From the NCBI GenBank assembly GCA_015680905.1, contig CM027381.1, positions 1,670,001 to 1,734,000 of the forward strand: DNA of 64,000 nt, read 5' to 3'. The DNA is from Coptis chinensis. Taxonomy: Eukaryota > Streptophyta > Magnoliopsida > Ranunculales > Ranunculaceae. The translations under genes and the position numbers were made by a program. Every line of letters begins with the position of its first letter. Within the stretch, counting starts at the first letter, position 1. Shown here piece by piece: positions 34,003 to 45,710 of the stretch. The notes below the pieces were generated by a model, which was not told where the DNA came from, searched no databases, and was given only the letters and a program-made list of their open reading frames with translations.

Positions 34003-36200
34003 AACCACCCCCAAATAGCATTATGCTTGTCCTCAAGCAATTATGTGAAATTAAAATAAGTGGCCAAAAATGTATTTTTAACTAGTCTCGTTTCGCTGAG
34101 TGCAACTGCATTGACCATATGCAATAAGGCCTTAAACCACTAGGAATTCCCTAGTGGATGAGTTATAGCCTCGTGGGAGTTTTCTAGAGAAGGTACTCAC
34201 AAACTTCATTTTACTACAACGACTAAGAAAAAAATTAAAAGTAGTTTTTCCCTAATTTTATCTCGGAATCTATACATCTCACTAGTATTTAAATAAGGAT
34301 AATCATTCTAAAACTTAAACTAATACATGCATAATAATCAAATCGTCTTAAGATAAACAACTATACAATTAACTATGATATGGAATGCAATGGCAGGTCC
34401 GTTTCTGAAACTTTTGGGTAGCGTGCCTAAGTAGGTTCTCATAAGGAATGTGTCAAAACACATAACACTATGATTTTTCTACTCAAGTTTGCTAACTCTA
34501 GTGTGCAGTGGGTACACGTTTTCTCACAATCTCAATGACAATCCAAGGAAGCCGAGTTCAATCAAACACATCTACCACTTACTATCACACTAACCTATTC
34601 CTAATTGAGCTAGAGGTCTTTATTAGGTGATACGGGACATAAGTATTGGTTAAAAAAATGAAGGAAATAGATATTCAAAAAGACAAGTCTGAGAAAATAG
34701 GGTCTTCATATTATGTAACTAGGGAAAACCTTGTTCTTTTGCTTCTATACTTTGTTTCCATCCTTAGCCTTTTTATTTTGGCTTTTTGACTCATTTTATT
34801 CTATTTTTGGAGTTTTTATTTAATCTCTATTTTTCTTTTTCTTTTCTTTTCTTTTCTTTGAATGGAAACTTCATTTCTTTTTCTTTTCTGAAGCAACTAA
34901 CTAATTTTTGTTTACACAGGTTTTTCTCTTTTCTTTTCTTCACTCATTTTATTTCTCATACTTATCCAGATAGGTAGGCTGATTTTATTTTTTATTTTGT
35001 TTTATTGGGTAAAAGATTTGTGGTTTGTGAATAGGTTAATGAAAGTCTCTGTGGGGCGACTAGCGGATAATAAATTTCATATAGGTGTGAGTTTCTGGCT
35101 ATATCGATCCAAAGAGGGCCTAAATTCTCGCTTAGAATATGGTGTGGTGATCAAGCAAGTGGATGTATGATTTCTCTACTCGGAATTTACTTCTCCCTTG
35201 TGTCATCACTCAGATATTTCACTCTTATGAGGCTTTTAGGCTAGATGCTCACAGGATATGTATTAAGTACTCTAACCTAGGTCTCAAAAAAATACTGCCA
35301 AGTACAATCAAAGATGCTCATGTAAGATGTTCATGAAAAGATGCAATGACTATTACCTATATATTAATCTAAGTTTCAAAAATTAAATCCTAATTCAAGT
35401 ACTACGTGAGATTTCTAGACTAATATCATCATGGAGAAGGGAACAATACCATTATCGCTAAGTGCCTAGTATAAACAATTTTTATAATTTTTAAATTTTA
35501 TAAAAAAAAGTGTGTAATTTACATCCTAAAAGTGCCTAATTTTTGTAAATGTTTCTATCCCACCCCCCCCAAACAATCAAACTCTTTGTCTTCAAAGTGT
35601 AAAGAGATAAAGAAAGAATTTACTATAGAAACGTGGCAAAAATTGGCAGTACCTGTAACAGAAATATTGTAAAGATGATATGATAGCATGAAGCACAATT
35701 AAACTGTTACGTACTAACTAACATCAATTCTACTGGAGTAAACATGACAGACAAAGGGTGGGAAAATGTTTTGAAATGAAAGACCAAAATACGCCACCCC
35801 CAAACAAAATTGGAAAACTCTTTTTAAGTTTGAAATTTTTTGTTTGGCCTATATTCCAAGAAGGTTGTATTGTATAAAAACTTGGGTCTTTTAAAGGCAG
35901 ATTCCCTAAACTTACTAATACATGTTTATGTTTTTAATTATTTTAGATTTTTATATGTTTGATTTTTGGAAAAAAAAAAAACAAAATTACGATTAAAAAT
36001 TAAAATGATACTCACTCCATAGAGAAACACTACTCAAACAACAAGAAAAAGTGCAAGAGATGAATGTGTGAGTCACATGAAACATGGACTAAGGATCCGA
36101 CACTTACAACCACTTGCTCCAAAAGGAGGGTCCGGTTACTTTAATGGTGCACTACCATAACATAAGATTGGATGGAGTACACCGAAGAATAAAATGAGTC
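34003..36200 (-). mobile_element. Internal 3' region of the reverse gypsy element, no coding sequence
   Basis: Starts (minus strand) with the polypurine tract TTTGGGGGTGGTT next to the LTR and the block TTGCTTGAGGACAAGCATAA, homologous to the pre-LTR block at 1918-2125. Two further CCACCCCCC-AAAC tracts at 35563 and 35797 look like older polypurine tracts. No gag-pol and no 5' LTR are visible; the right boundary is uncertain and the remainder to 36533 is anonymous. Confidence 0.55.
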
Positions 36201-36533
36201 TTTTATAGTCAGATACTCGAGACTTTATCTAGTATATATGTATTAAAATACAGTTTACCATATATCAACAACCGAAAAAATTGTGGGTCTTTCCATAAAT
36301 AATTAACATGGAATGCACCACCAAACAGAATCAAGCTCCAAAACTTTCTACGACGCAACTTAGTTGAATAAGAAGGTGTCCAAGTGAATGATCGTGAGAA
36401 AATGAATGGTTGTGGAAAATACTTGGAATGTGGATAAGTGTTAGAAGAAAAGGGTAGGAAGAATAATTGGATTCTATGAAGGATTATACCTCGAGAGCCA
36501 CATGTTAACAGAGATGATGATAAACAAAGGTAT

Positions 36534-37777
36534 ATGGATCGGGTCCTAAATGACAATGATATTTGTCGTGATAATTTACGAGTGGGACTGGATACATTTA
36601 GGTGGTTATGTACATTAATTAGAGAACAAGGAATTATAAGGGAGAACCATAACTGTAATTTGGAGGAGATGGTGATGCGGTTTCTTCACATACTTGGTCA
36701 CAATGTAAAGCATAGGGTGGTGGTAGGGAGATTTTTTCGATCTCGGGAAACAGTTAGTCATCAATTTAATGAAATTTTACATTGTGTAGTTCGCTTGTAT
36801 AATCTCTTAGTGGCTAATCATTTACAAGCCGTACATGGGAGAGGAACACCCCCACAAATCGCCAATGATCCGCGTTTCTCAAACTATTTCAAGGTAAGCA
36901 CAAAAATTATTGAGTTCCATCTAACATTTTATTTGAAAAATAAATTCTTATAAATATGGGTATATATTAAGGATTGCATTGGAGCATTGGATGGAACACA
37001 CGTAACAGCCACTGTACCTACTGAATTACAAGATAAGTTTTGAGAGAGGAAACTCAAAACCACACAAAATGTTTTGGCAGCATGTTCCTTTGATTTAAAA
37101 TTCACATATGTACTTGCTGGTTGGGAAGGAACGACACATGATCAAAGAGTCTTGGATAATGCTCTTGTGCGACCTAACCCATTCGTTGTTCCTCCAAGTA
37201 ACACCAATTGTCTAGGTTTAATGATTATTTAGTTACCCTAGCTTACTTGGATAGGTTTATTAAAATGTCTTGATTATACTTTTTTACTTGTAGGGAGGTA
37301 TTATCTTGTAGATGCAGGTTACACAAATGACGTTGGCTTTCTTGCACCTTATCGTAGTACCCGCTACCATCTCTCTGAGCAAGTAGGTCATACTCCAGTG
37401 AGCAAAGAAGAACTTTAACAAAAGCGACATTAGATCTTAGAAATGCAATTGAAAGAGCATTTGGTGTATTGAAGAAGTGTTGGGCTGTATTGTCTGCGAA
37501 TTCTTTATTTTACTCATATAAGACGCAAGTTAAGATGACATTAGCGTGTTTTATGCTTCATAATCACATCACGGGGGTAGATCCGAATGATGAAATTTTG
37601 GAAGAAGTTGATCGAGAACTTGCTGCAACTACAATTGTACATGTAGATCAAGTACCAAGTACAAATAGTATGTGCCAGTCAAGCCGCAATGCAAGAAATA
37701 GATGGGTACAATTTAGGCTTGCCATGGCACGAAAGATGTTTGAAGACTACAATAATTATAGAAGAAACCAAGCATAA
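36534..37777 (+). pseudogene. PIF/Harbinger transposase
   Basis: Exons 36534-36893, 36972-37197 and from 37294. Exon 1 carries the N-terminal helices (LRVGLDTFRWLCTLIREQG, RFFRSRETVSHQFNEIL). Exon 2 starts DCIGALDGTH with the first catalytic Asp. Exon 3 has RYYLVDAGYTN with the second. RNAIERAFGVLKKCW (about 37440) carries the catalytic Glu, and a C-terminal tail ends RRNQA. Breaks: TGA in exon 2 at about 37041 (QDKF then stop), and stop and frame changes at about 37415-37435. Harbinger transposases cut and paste DNA at TTA/TAA targets with a Myb/SANT partner, which lies 240 bp downstream here. Terminal repeats were not identified. Confidence 0.85.
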
Positions 37778-38015
37778 GTAAATCTATATTCTGCTTATCT
37801 TTATATATTTTGATTAAGATGTGTATTGCTCGAATATTGTGTATTCATAGTAACTCTAGTTGTGCTGATAACCAAGACGTTTGTCATGTTCTATTTTGGT
37901 CTTGTATTGTTTTTTCTATGTAAATTTAATTTAGTTTGGTTCAGGAATGACAAATGATTGTGAATCTAGCGTGAAAACCGAAGATAAGAAGGGGCAAATG
38001 AGGTGAACCACTGCA

Positions 38016-39080
38016 ATGGACAATGTGCTTCTTGGTACGTTAGTGGAAGCAACGAGGGATGGCAAAAAGTGTGGTATGAACAAATGGCAAGATTCTGTGT
38101 GGAAATCTATGAGACCTGCTCTTTTGGAGATAGCTGAGGAAGAAGTGCAACAAAGTCACATAGATAATAGACTACGGCAGATGAAGCTTGAATATAGAAA
38201 TTTCTTGAGCTCAAAGGAAGGAGCGGGGTCGCTTTTATACCAGCCAATCAAGCAAGAGTTGGAGGCTTCAAATGATTATTGGAGAGAGATTATGAAAAAT
38301 GAGGTAAGTGATTTATTTTTTAAGTGTTAGATATGTTGATTTAAAACTTGCAGCATGAATGTATCTTAGACTTGTAGCTTTGTGTGTGTCATTCACTGAT
38401 CTATGAGAACTTGTTTGAGCATAGCTCTATGTGTGTGTCATTCCTTGTTTAATGTAACTGACTGTTGCATGTAATTGAAAACATTCAATGAAAGCATTTT
38501 ATCATGATATGGTATGATCCTTTATTACATTTCATTTTAAATCATTACTTTAATTTTTAAAATATAGAAAGAGTCGAAAAAATTCAAGGCATTAAGAGAT
38601 AGAGGGATCAAGTGGGACTTTGAGAAGCTTACAATTGTCATGGGCCAGTCTCATTCAATAGGTGATAGTCTCCTTAAATTGCATACATACATTAGTTTAC
38701 TTAGGTGTCTTGACTGATTTTTCACATTTCAAATACCAATTTACTTTGTTACATATCCCATTATAATTTGATTGTTTATAGGTTCATTTGCACTTAATGG
38801 TATGGATGATATCAATAGCAACACCATTGAAGATTGACACGATCAGCAAACAACTTGTGAGAATAATGATGTGGAAGAAGTGGAAGATAGCTTGTCATTC
38901 AAAAGTACTAAAAAGAGACCATCTTCTTCGTCTACAAAACCACCTCCTAAGAAAGCGCAAAATACAGACAAGGTAATAGAGATTCTAGAAGGAGTCAATA
39001 AAAATCTTGAAAAGCTTAGAGAAATAGTTGACCCATTGACATTTGGAAAGCAGTTTAAGAGATGGTGTTTTTGGTGTTGA
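38016..39080 (+). pseudogene. Myb/SANT-like DNA-binding partner of the Harbinger element
   Basis: Exons 38016-38303 (GT at 38304), 38568-38661 and from 38782. Exon 1 has the Myb/SANT-like fold (NKWQDSVWKSM, NRLRQMKLEYRNFLSSKEG, SNDYWREIMKNE). Exon 2 has KKFKALRDRGIKWDFEKLTI, exon 3 an Asn/Ser-rich linker and a KKRPSSSSTKPPPKK basic stretch, then a coiled coil (IEILEGVNKNLEKLREIV). One TGA occurs at about 38836. In Harbinger elements this second protein binds the terminal repeats and carries the transposase to the nucleus. Confidence 0.8.
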
Positions 39081-39812
39081 AGGCTTTAGTGTGTGATTTT
39101 TAAATGCAGTTTTTCGAATTCTGATGAAGGATCGTAGTGAAACTAAAATCTTTATATTGAGTGATGAAGAAGGTAGAAAAGACATGCTACATGACTTGCG
39201 TGGACGTATTGGAGAATTATGAGATTGTAATTGCTTTTGATGCGTTTTAGAAAGGATTTTTTTGGTTCATGACAGTTATTACTGGATTACTTTATGTTTG
39301 TTATATATTCATGCTTATGAGTCTCTCATGTATACCTGTATGATGTACCATGCTTATGTCCCTCTTTTAGTCTGTGATAATTTGTGTGGTAGACTTGATC
39401 AATATATCTTGCACTGTCATATTCTTATGAATTTGCTAATTTAGTGATACTCTTCTTTTCCATAGTCTCTCAGTTCTGTTATACATAAATTATATCCCGA
39501 TCTTTTGATTTTTACACATGAGCTAAAAATCTCCACCTATCTTTCTCTCAATTTCTCTTGTTAATTTTTAGTAACTTGCATATTAAGTCACCTAGGAAAG
39601 TGGTTTAAATAATATTTGTAAAATCCTGCGCACATAATTCCCTTAACGAGGAATCTCCATTTGGTTGTTAACTAGAGTTCTAGCCTTTTGGTTTGGAACG
39701 AAACCCCTGCTCGAAATAGATTGCAACGTGCACGTGAGCGAGGTGTTTGAATAAATATTCTCGAGTGTGCGTGAGAACAAGTTTTTACATATACAAAAGG
39801 ATATCTATCAAT
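39081..39812. other. Harbinger 3' flank and probable end of a gypsy 5' LTR
   Basis: No coding sequence. The Harbinger right end was not found. The last 200-250 bp, ending ATCTATCA at 39810, may be the tail of an LTR because a primer-site-like motif follows immediately. Confidence 0.3.
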
Positions 39813-39825
39813 TGGCGCCACTGCC
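39813..39825 (+). promoter_or_regulatory. Primer-binding-site-like motif
   Basis: TGGCGCCACTGCC, starting with TGGCGCC as in the primer sites of many plant Athila/Tat gypsy elements (complementary to a tRNA 3' end GGCGCCA). Confidence 0.5.
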
Positions 39826-40746
39826 ATCCTAAAGGATCGAGAAACCGCATACCAAGTGGAATAGGTCAACGCTGAACAACCCCCAACTCCTACCTTTTCA
39901 TCTCTTTCATTTTTCATTTTTTGTTTAGTTTTCGTTTGAATTTTTTTCGTATTTTGCTACTGATTTTGTACTATTATTTATTTTCACTTGCAGGTTGCAT
40001 AAGAGTTGAAAAAACAACTCCTGGAACCACTTTGAAAGGACTGAAAAAAAATCCAGCCGACTACTCAAAGTTTAGAGCACGCCCTGCGCCCTTGATTGAC
40101 ATGTCCAAAGCGCGCCTCGCGCTCTCGATTCAGTAAATTTTCTGCCCGCATACAAATAGTACCGAGCGCGTCGCGCCATTGTTTGCCTATTTCAGAGCAC
40201 TCTCGCGCTCCAAGAAATACCGAACAGGTTTAGTTTTTTTTAGGAGTTCACAATCCACTTCTCAAACCTGGAACAGTACTCATATCATGTTCCGGTATGT
40301 AGCATACGAATGTGCTTCAAGGCTGTTGAAGGCATTATTTATAAGCGTAGCAAGGACACTTCCAGGTTTCACCTCCTATCACTCTTGTCTCTGTATATTA
40401 CCATGTTATATATTACTATTATATGATAGCATATATATACATATTTGTGAACGTTGTTGCATGATTAGCATCTATCTACACAAGAGTGAACTATTTTGTT
40501 CAATAATTTGATTTTGTCATGAAAGAGGAGAACATTTCAACGATGGTTAAAATCTGAGTTGGGTAAGTTATTTCTAAGCCCTCCAGGGTAAAGTTGCTCT
40601 CTATGACTCTATATGACATTCGCAATCTCACTGAGTATTGACGAAATCAAATTATTATCCAAAACACGTGTCGCTTAGAGTACTATATCATTATGTATAT
40701 AATACGTTGCATGTTTAGCTTTTACATTATGTGATATGTCTTTGCC

Positions 40747-40816
<70 letters not shown>

Positions 40817-40991
40817 TATCTTCACCTGCTAACATATATAGATACGTATGAGTGAGTGGAACACGTTGCATGTTTAGTATATATATACTATTAGTATAAT
40901 ACATTATTCAGTATGAAATACGTCACATGTGTAGTAAGATGTTTATATCGCATGCTTAGATTTTGTATGCATAATTTGTAATAAATAAATA

Positions 40992-41024
<33 letters not shown>

Positions 41025-41080
41025 AATAAATATTTTGTGCATTTATATTATCCATAATTTAAAAAAAAAAAAAAACTCAT
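39826..41080 (+). other. Gypsy leader with simple repeats
   Basis: Leader-like DNA. 40020-40220 is unusually rich in GCGC motifs, unlike the surrounding AT-rich DNA. (TA)n runs at about 40747-40811 and (AAT)n at about 40981-41023. An A15 run lies near 41060-41074. The gag of the same element appears to resume at 44.4 kb. Confidence 0.4.
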
Positions 41081-41785
41081 CTTCCCCATCCATCGGGCAC
41101 AAGACTGTATTTCTCGTGCTGCCCCCCCCCCCCCACCATCACCTGCCACCACCTTCCCCAACCACCACTTCAAAACCCCGACCTCTGAACCTCCACTAAA
41201 AAACCCGTCACCTTCCCCCAAACCACTCGGACTTTTCTCCCCAAAAACCACGACACCTTCTCCTCCAAAAAACAGACCCCAACCACCGCCTTCCCCAACC
41301 CCCAAAAACAGACCCCGACCACCTTCTCCCCTGAAACCCCGACCATCATCTCCCACCACCACCACCACACATATATGCCTCCACCATCTGTTCCTTTGCC
41401 TCCACCAGTGATTCGTTCTCCACCAATCCGCCAGCACCATCTCCCCCCATCACCACTAAGCGACATAACCTACTCTCAATTTGCCCACCCCTTCCCTAAT
41501 CATGTACACAACAACAAAAAAAACATACCCCAACCCCCGAAAATAGAGCCCGACACCTTCCACACCGAAACAGACCTCACAACCACAACTTCAACACCCG
41601 ACACCTCCCTCCCCCCTCCCTTAACCCCCAACCCCCAACAAAAAAAAAATCATGATAGTTTGGTTTTGTTTTCCTAGCTATTTTTTTTTTGTTTTTGTAG
41701 ACTTTGGTTTGGTTAATTGATTAGCAAGTATGGTTATTTGTTGGTTTTGATGGAGTTGGGTTTGCTTCGATGCTAGGTTTGTTGT
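41081..41785. other. C/A-rich tract upstream of the RLE element
   Basis: A 600-bp stretch of CCACC, CCCCAAA and a C14 run near 41123-41136, translating as Pro/Thr-rich on the plus strand and Gly-rich on the minus. The base composition keeps frames open, so no protein is claimed; it could be the 5' untranslated region of the non-LTR element. Confidence 0.4.
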
Positions 41786-43940
41786 TTGGGTTTGATTTAT
41801 GGTAGCGCTCTTGTTTGTTGTGGTTTAGATTTGGTTTTGTCTATTTTTAGGTTTGTTAGAGGTGTCGTCATCATGCTCTCTCAGAAGAAACATGTGCATT
41901 GCCCCTTTTGTGAGTTTGATAAGTGCAAAGATGAGGTCAATGGTGGTGGAGTCTTTGCGGTTTCGTATATCGAAACTCACATTAAGAAACAACACTTGAG
42001 TGGCCAGGGATATACAGATAGACTGCAGGATAAAATTAAGGAGGAAATAAGTTTATATTTATCTCTTCTTAACTTTTTGAAAACAGTGAACAAATGGATA
42101 TGTGGCCATTGCCTCAGCATGCATGCATTAACCATACCATGTCGTCATTTAGGAGGCATCACAAAACCACTGGGAATGACTGATAATGGGGAGTTAGGGT
42201 GTCTTATTGTCGGTATACCAAATCCACCGCCCATCCCTATGACTATGCAACCTGCACTCTCATCACAAGGAGACGCTAGCGTTATCCTGAGGCCTCTGGG
42301 TGTTGTTCCCTCTCTTGATGAGACGTTACTTGATAGGGCATTCCGTATACCCTTTCGCACTGTGAAAAGTATACCACGTGCTTGTCGTTTGGCTTTTTCT
42401 GATGCTTTGAAGTCTGCTCTCTGGGATATTACGGCTAATCCTAGTTCAGTTATGTCATGGGTTCATCTTCTCTTTCTTCCGTGCTACACTCTACAAGTTT
42501 TCCAACCACAGAATCGTTAGGAACGTCGGTCTGGTAATAGGAAAAACCTTCAGCAGAAACAGATTCTCCATGCTTTGGCGATATAGAATGAGCCTAATGG
42601 ACTATTTCGCCTCTTAGAGTCTGCAGTAGAGCCACTTTCAATCTAGCCACCCCAGAGATCTGTTTCAACTTAGAATGTGCGTCGATGCTTACAGAAAGTT
42701 GCTGATGGGCATTTTACTGTAGCGGTAAAAGTATTGTCATCATCAGGGGTTGCCCCTAACTTGGCGGAGACTATTCAAGCATTAGAGGAGAAGCACCCAA
42801 TGCAACAACCACCTGTGAGACCAACTGTTCCTTTTGCTGAGCCCCTTTATTGGTAGAAAGAGACACCCTATTGTCATACATTAGGTCATTTCCGAAAGGT
42901 ATTTCTTGTGGCCGTGATGGTTTTCGATCTCAGCACTTGTTGGATGCCATGAGTGGTGCTGCAACAACTATATCATCTGATTTGCTAGATGCATTGACCC
43001 CTATGGTGAATAATTGGTTACAGGGGCGATGTCCACAACCGTTAGCAGAATTCATAGCGAGTGCTCCGCTTACTCCACTTCTTAAGCCGGATAATAATAT
43101 TCATCCTATAGCTGTGGGCATGGTTTTGGCACCATCTCATCTATAAGATTGCAATGAAAGGAGTTTCCAGAGATGTGGTTGGGTACTTACAGGATTTCCA
43201 GTATGGGGTGGGTGTTTCTGGTGTAGCAGAGGTGATTTTGCACGCTGTCAACCGTATGGTGTATGCTAACGGTGACAATACCTCTCTTTCTACTTGTTAT
43301 TGCAATGGAGGGACTTGGACAACGTATGTCGCCGGTGGAGTATCATTCTATTCTCTGGTACCGTCTCATGATTCCTTTGTACTCTGACGGTGGTTATTGG
43401 ATGCTTTTGGGGACCATGCAACACATTGTCAACATTTTCCAGGTTTCAAATACCAACATGATCATGTCAGAGACATTTTATGCGATGCATTTTGGAGGGC
43501 TGGGGTACAGGTGAAGAAGGAGGCTCCTGTCAATTTTCTCACTGATCCGAATGAGGGAAGATCGACACTTCGGCCTGCGGATGTATTAATCTACAGTTGG
43601 TATGAAGGGAAGCATGCATGTGTTGATGTAACTGGAGCCTCTCTGTTGGTAGGGCTTGGGAATGGAGTCTTTGAGGTTGGAGAAGCAACTAATAGAGCAG
43701 CGATAGGGAAGATTGAGAAACACAAGGATGCTTGTAAGGCTAACCAACATTGTTTCATTCTGTTCAGTTTCGACACTTTTGGTTTCTTAGCACAACAGTC
43801 TGTTGAGCTCCTTAAGAGATTGCAGAAAGTTATGGACAATAACATAATAATAACAACTAGGTGTAACTAGTATGTATTTAGGAGGATAGGATTTATCATT
43901 CAGAAAGGACTTGCAACGCAACTTGTTGCACGCTTGTCCT
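41786..43940 (+). pseudogene. Non-LTR retrotransposon ORF with zinc fingers and R2-like restriction-type endonuclease; RT core deleted
   Basis: From about 41873 the frame reads a CCHH-type finger (HCPFC...THIKKQH) and a second Cys/His cluster (CGHC...CRH). The region continues with LPCYTLQVFQPQNR, VRRCLQKVADGHFTVAVKVL, GISCGRDGFRSQHLLDA and APLTPLLKPDN (N-terminal RT blocks), and GYLQDFQYGVGVSGVAEVIL. The RT palm with YxDD is missing, joined near 43290 to MSPVEYHSILWYRLMIPLYS. Then come FGDHATHC (a remnant of the C-terminal CCHC finger) and RPADVLIYS...ACVDVTG: D, 14 residues, D, the spacing of the R2-type PD-(D/E)XK endonuclease. The last frame ends QKGLATQLVARLS at 43938. Stops occur at about 42519, 42583, 42642, 42672 and 42855, plus frame changes. 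R2-like elements copy RNA into a nicked target. Plant LINEs normally carry an apurinic-type endonuclease instead. Confidence 0.6.
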
Positions 43941-44003
43941 AATCATTTGTAAACCTCGTTATCATTACCAATAAAATTTTCACTTAAAAAATAATAATAA
44001 TAA
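43941..44003 (+). other. 3' end of the RLE-type element: AATAAA and A-rich tail
   Basis: AATAAA at 43970-43975, then an A-rich simple tail AAAAAATAATAATAATAA (43986-44003). Such tails mark the 3' end of non-LTR elements. The target duplication was not found. Confidence 0.55.
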
Positions 44004-44339
44004 GCATATTCCATTGGTGTCTAGGAAACTTGAAAGATTGGGGTTATCTAATTAAGGAACGTACTTGCACGGAAAACCTCCCTCATATCTCTCATGTGAC
44101 CTGGATGTTGGTTTATGCACACATATTCCTCGCTTCACTGCTACATTAGCAGCAGCGTAGGCCTACGTTGATCACTTCTAATGCTTATCTAAATGATAAA
44201 ATTCATATACAGATAAGTTCCTTTTGTGCCTCAAATTTCAACTTTGTGCTTACATAAGATTAAGGTCTGGTCATAGTAAGGAATTTGAACATACTTATGG
44301 AGAAAATACGATAGGCAATTGCATAAGTTTTTACCTCAG
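44004..44339. other. Gypsy leader, continued
   Basis: Anonymous sequence between the non-LTR element tail and the gypsy gag. Probably leader of the Athila-like element. Confidence 0.35.
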
Positions 44340-44399
44340 AAAAGTTCTTCATCTGTTAATAAAAATAATCAAAATCCTTTTTCGCCATTAACTCCATTA

Positions 44400-45705
44400 G
44401 CTATGGCCGACGTTACTCCACCAGTTGAGATGCCCCTTTCGGACTTCTATACTGCCTTACAGGAATGACCTTCTTCCTGCATCAAACTCGAGGATATTGA
44501 AGGTGATTTTCGAATCCTGCCCAACATTTTTGGATTGTTACATGTTTATCATGGTTTAGACGACCATGAGAAACCGTGCAATCACCTTCGTAGGATTCAG
44601 CAAGTAGCCACCACATTCCAACATCCATCCGTCTCCAACGAACAAGTCTTGCTAAGGCTGTTTCCTTTTACCTTAGCTAATAAAGCTTCAGTTTGGCTAG
44701 CAGGTCAAACGCCACAATCTCTCGGCACAAGGGCTAAACTTGTGCAATCATTCATGATCAAATTCTACACTCAAAAGAAAACTATTGAAATGCTTCAGAA
44801 GCTCAAATTCTTTCGCTGACATCCTCACGAATCCTTTATGGAAGCATGGAGTCGATTTACTGATCTTCTTTTAGAATGACCCCTCATCAGCTCGACACCA
44901 CTGTCTTCGTTCGTTCATTCTTTAACAGACTTTCCGAACACCAAAAAGAAACACTTGATATCATGAACGGCGGTTGTTTCATGGACAAAGGAGCTACTGA
45001 GGCATACAACTTTCTTGATAAGCAAGCAACGACGAGAGGTACCCATTAGGGTAACACTGATTCTTCCAGAAAATCTCAGGATACTATTCCCAAAGCTACA
45101 TCTATGTTTGAGGTAAAACCCGATCTAGAATTAAAAACCCTGATCGAATCCCTGACAAAGAAGGTAGATGCTCTTGCAGTTCAAGTGAATGATCAAAAAC
45201 CAAAACAAGTCATGAACATTAACACTTCCCCATGTCTTCTTTGCCTAAGTCCTGACCATCCTGATGTTTATTGTCCCCTGCTATATGATTCCATTTCACA
45301 ACCCTCTGAAGAAGTTTGCGCTTTCAACATCCCTAATGCACTTTAGAGACAGAACCCGAATTTCGCTTGGCAACCAAATACACAACAGATGGCTCTTCCA
45401 GGTTTTGCCAATCCGCCTATTAGACCATCTACCAATTATACTCCATACTGTCAAGGGAATAATACGCAGTACCAACAAGGTCAACATCAGTTTCCAAGCA
45501 ATTCAATTCCTAACTACCAAAATAACCGTAGCCTTGTTCCAGTCAATCCAAGTTTATGGCTATCATCCTCAGCTCGTCAACAATAACTGTGAACTAGTTC
45601 CTGTTGCACCACCTGTGCAACCTTCTGCTAATATATATATATGTTCATCGAGTGTCTTATATTCTAACAAACACTAAACTTTAAAAGGATGATTAATTGA
45701 AAATG
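44400..45705 (+). pseudogene. Athila-like Ty3-gypsy gag, broken
   Basis: Starts near ATGGCCGACGTTACTCC (44402). The retrotransposon gag region reads NHLRRIQQVATTFQHPSVS, LRLFPFTLANKASVWLAG, LVQSFMIKFYTQKKTIEML and ESFMEAWSRFTDLL, the usual capsid motifs. A CCHC knuckle C-x2-C-x4-H-x4-C lies at 45233-45274 (CLLCLSPDHPDVYC), then an Asn/Gln/Pro-rich tail with NPNFAWQPNTQ and QGNNTQYQQGQHQF. In-frame stops at about 44467, 44817, 44877 and 45344 and several frame changes. Protease-pol does not follow; the next element inserts at 45711. Likely the coding part of the element whose leader starts at 39.8 kb. Confidence 0.7.
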
Positions 45706-45710
45706 GTAAT

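Noticed and set aside
41048..41466. Gly/Trp/Val-rich minus frames of 130 and 98 codons
   Set aside because: Produced by the CCACC-rich plus strand; they resemble glycine-rich proteins only by composition.
41375..41677. Pro-rich plus frame of 100 codons
   Set aside because: Same biased tract; no signal peptide and no continuation.
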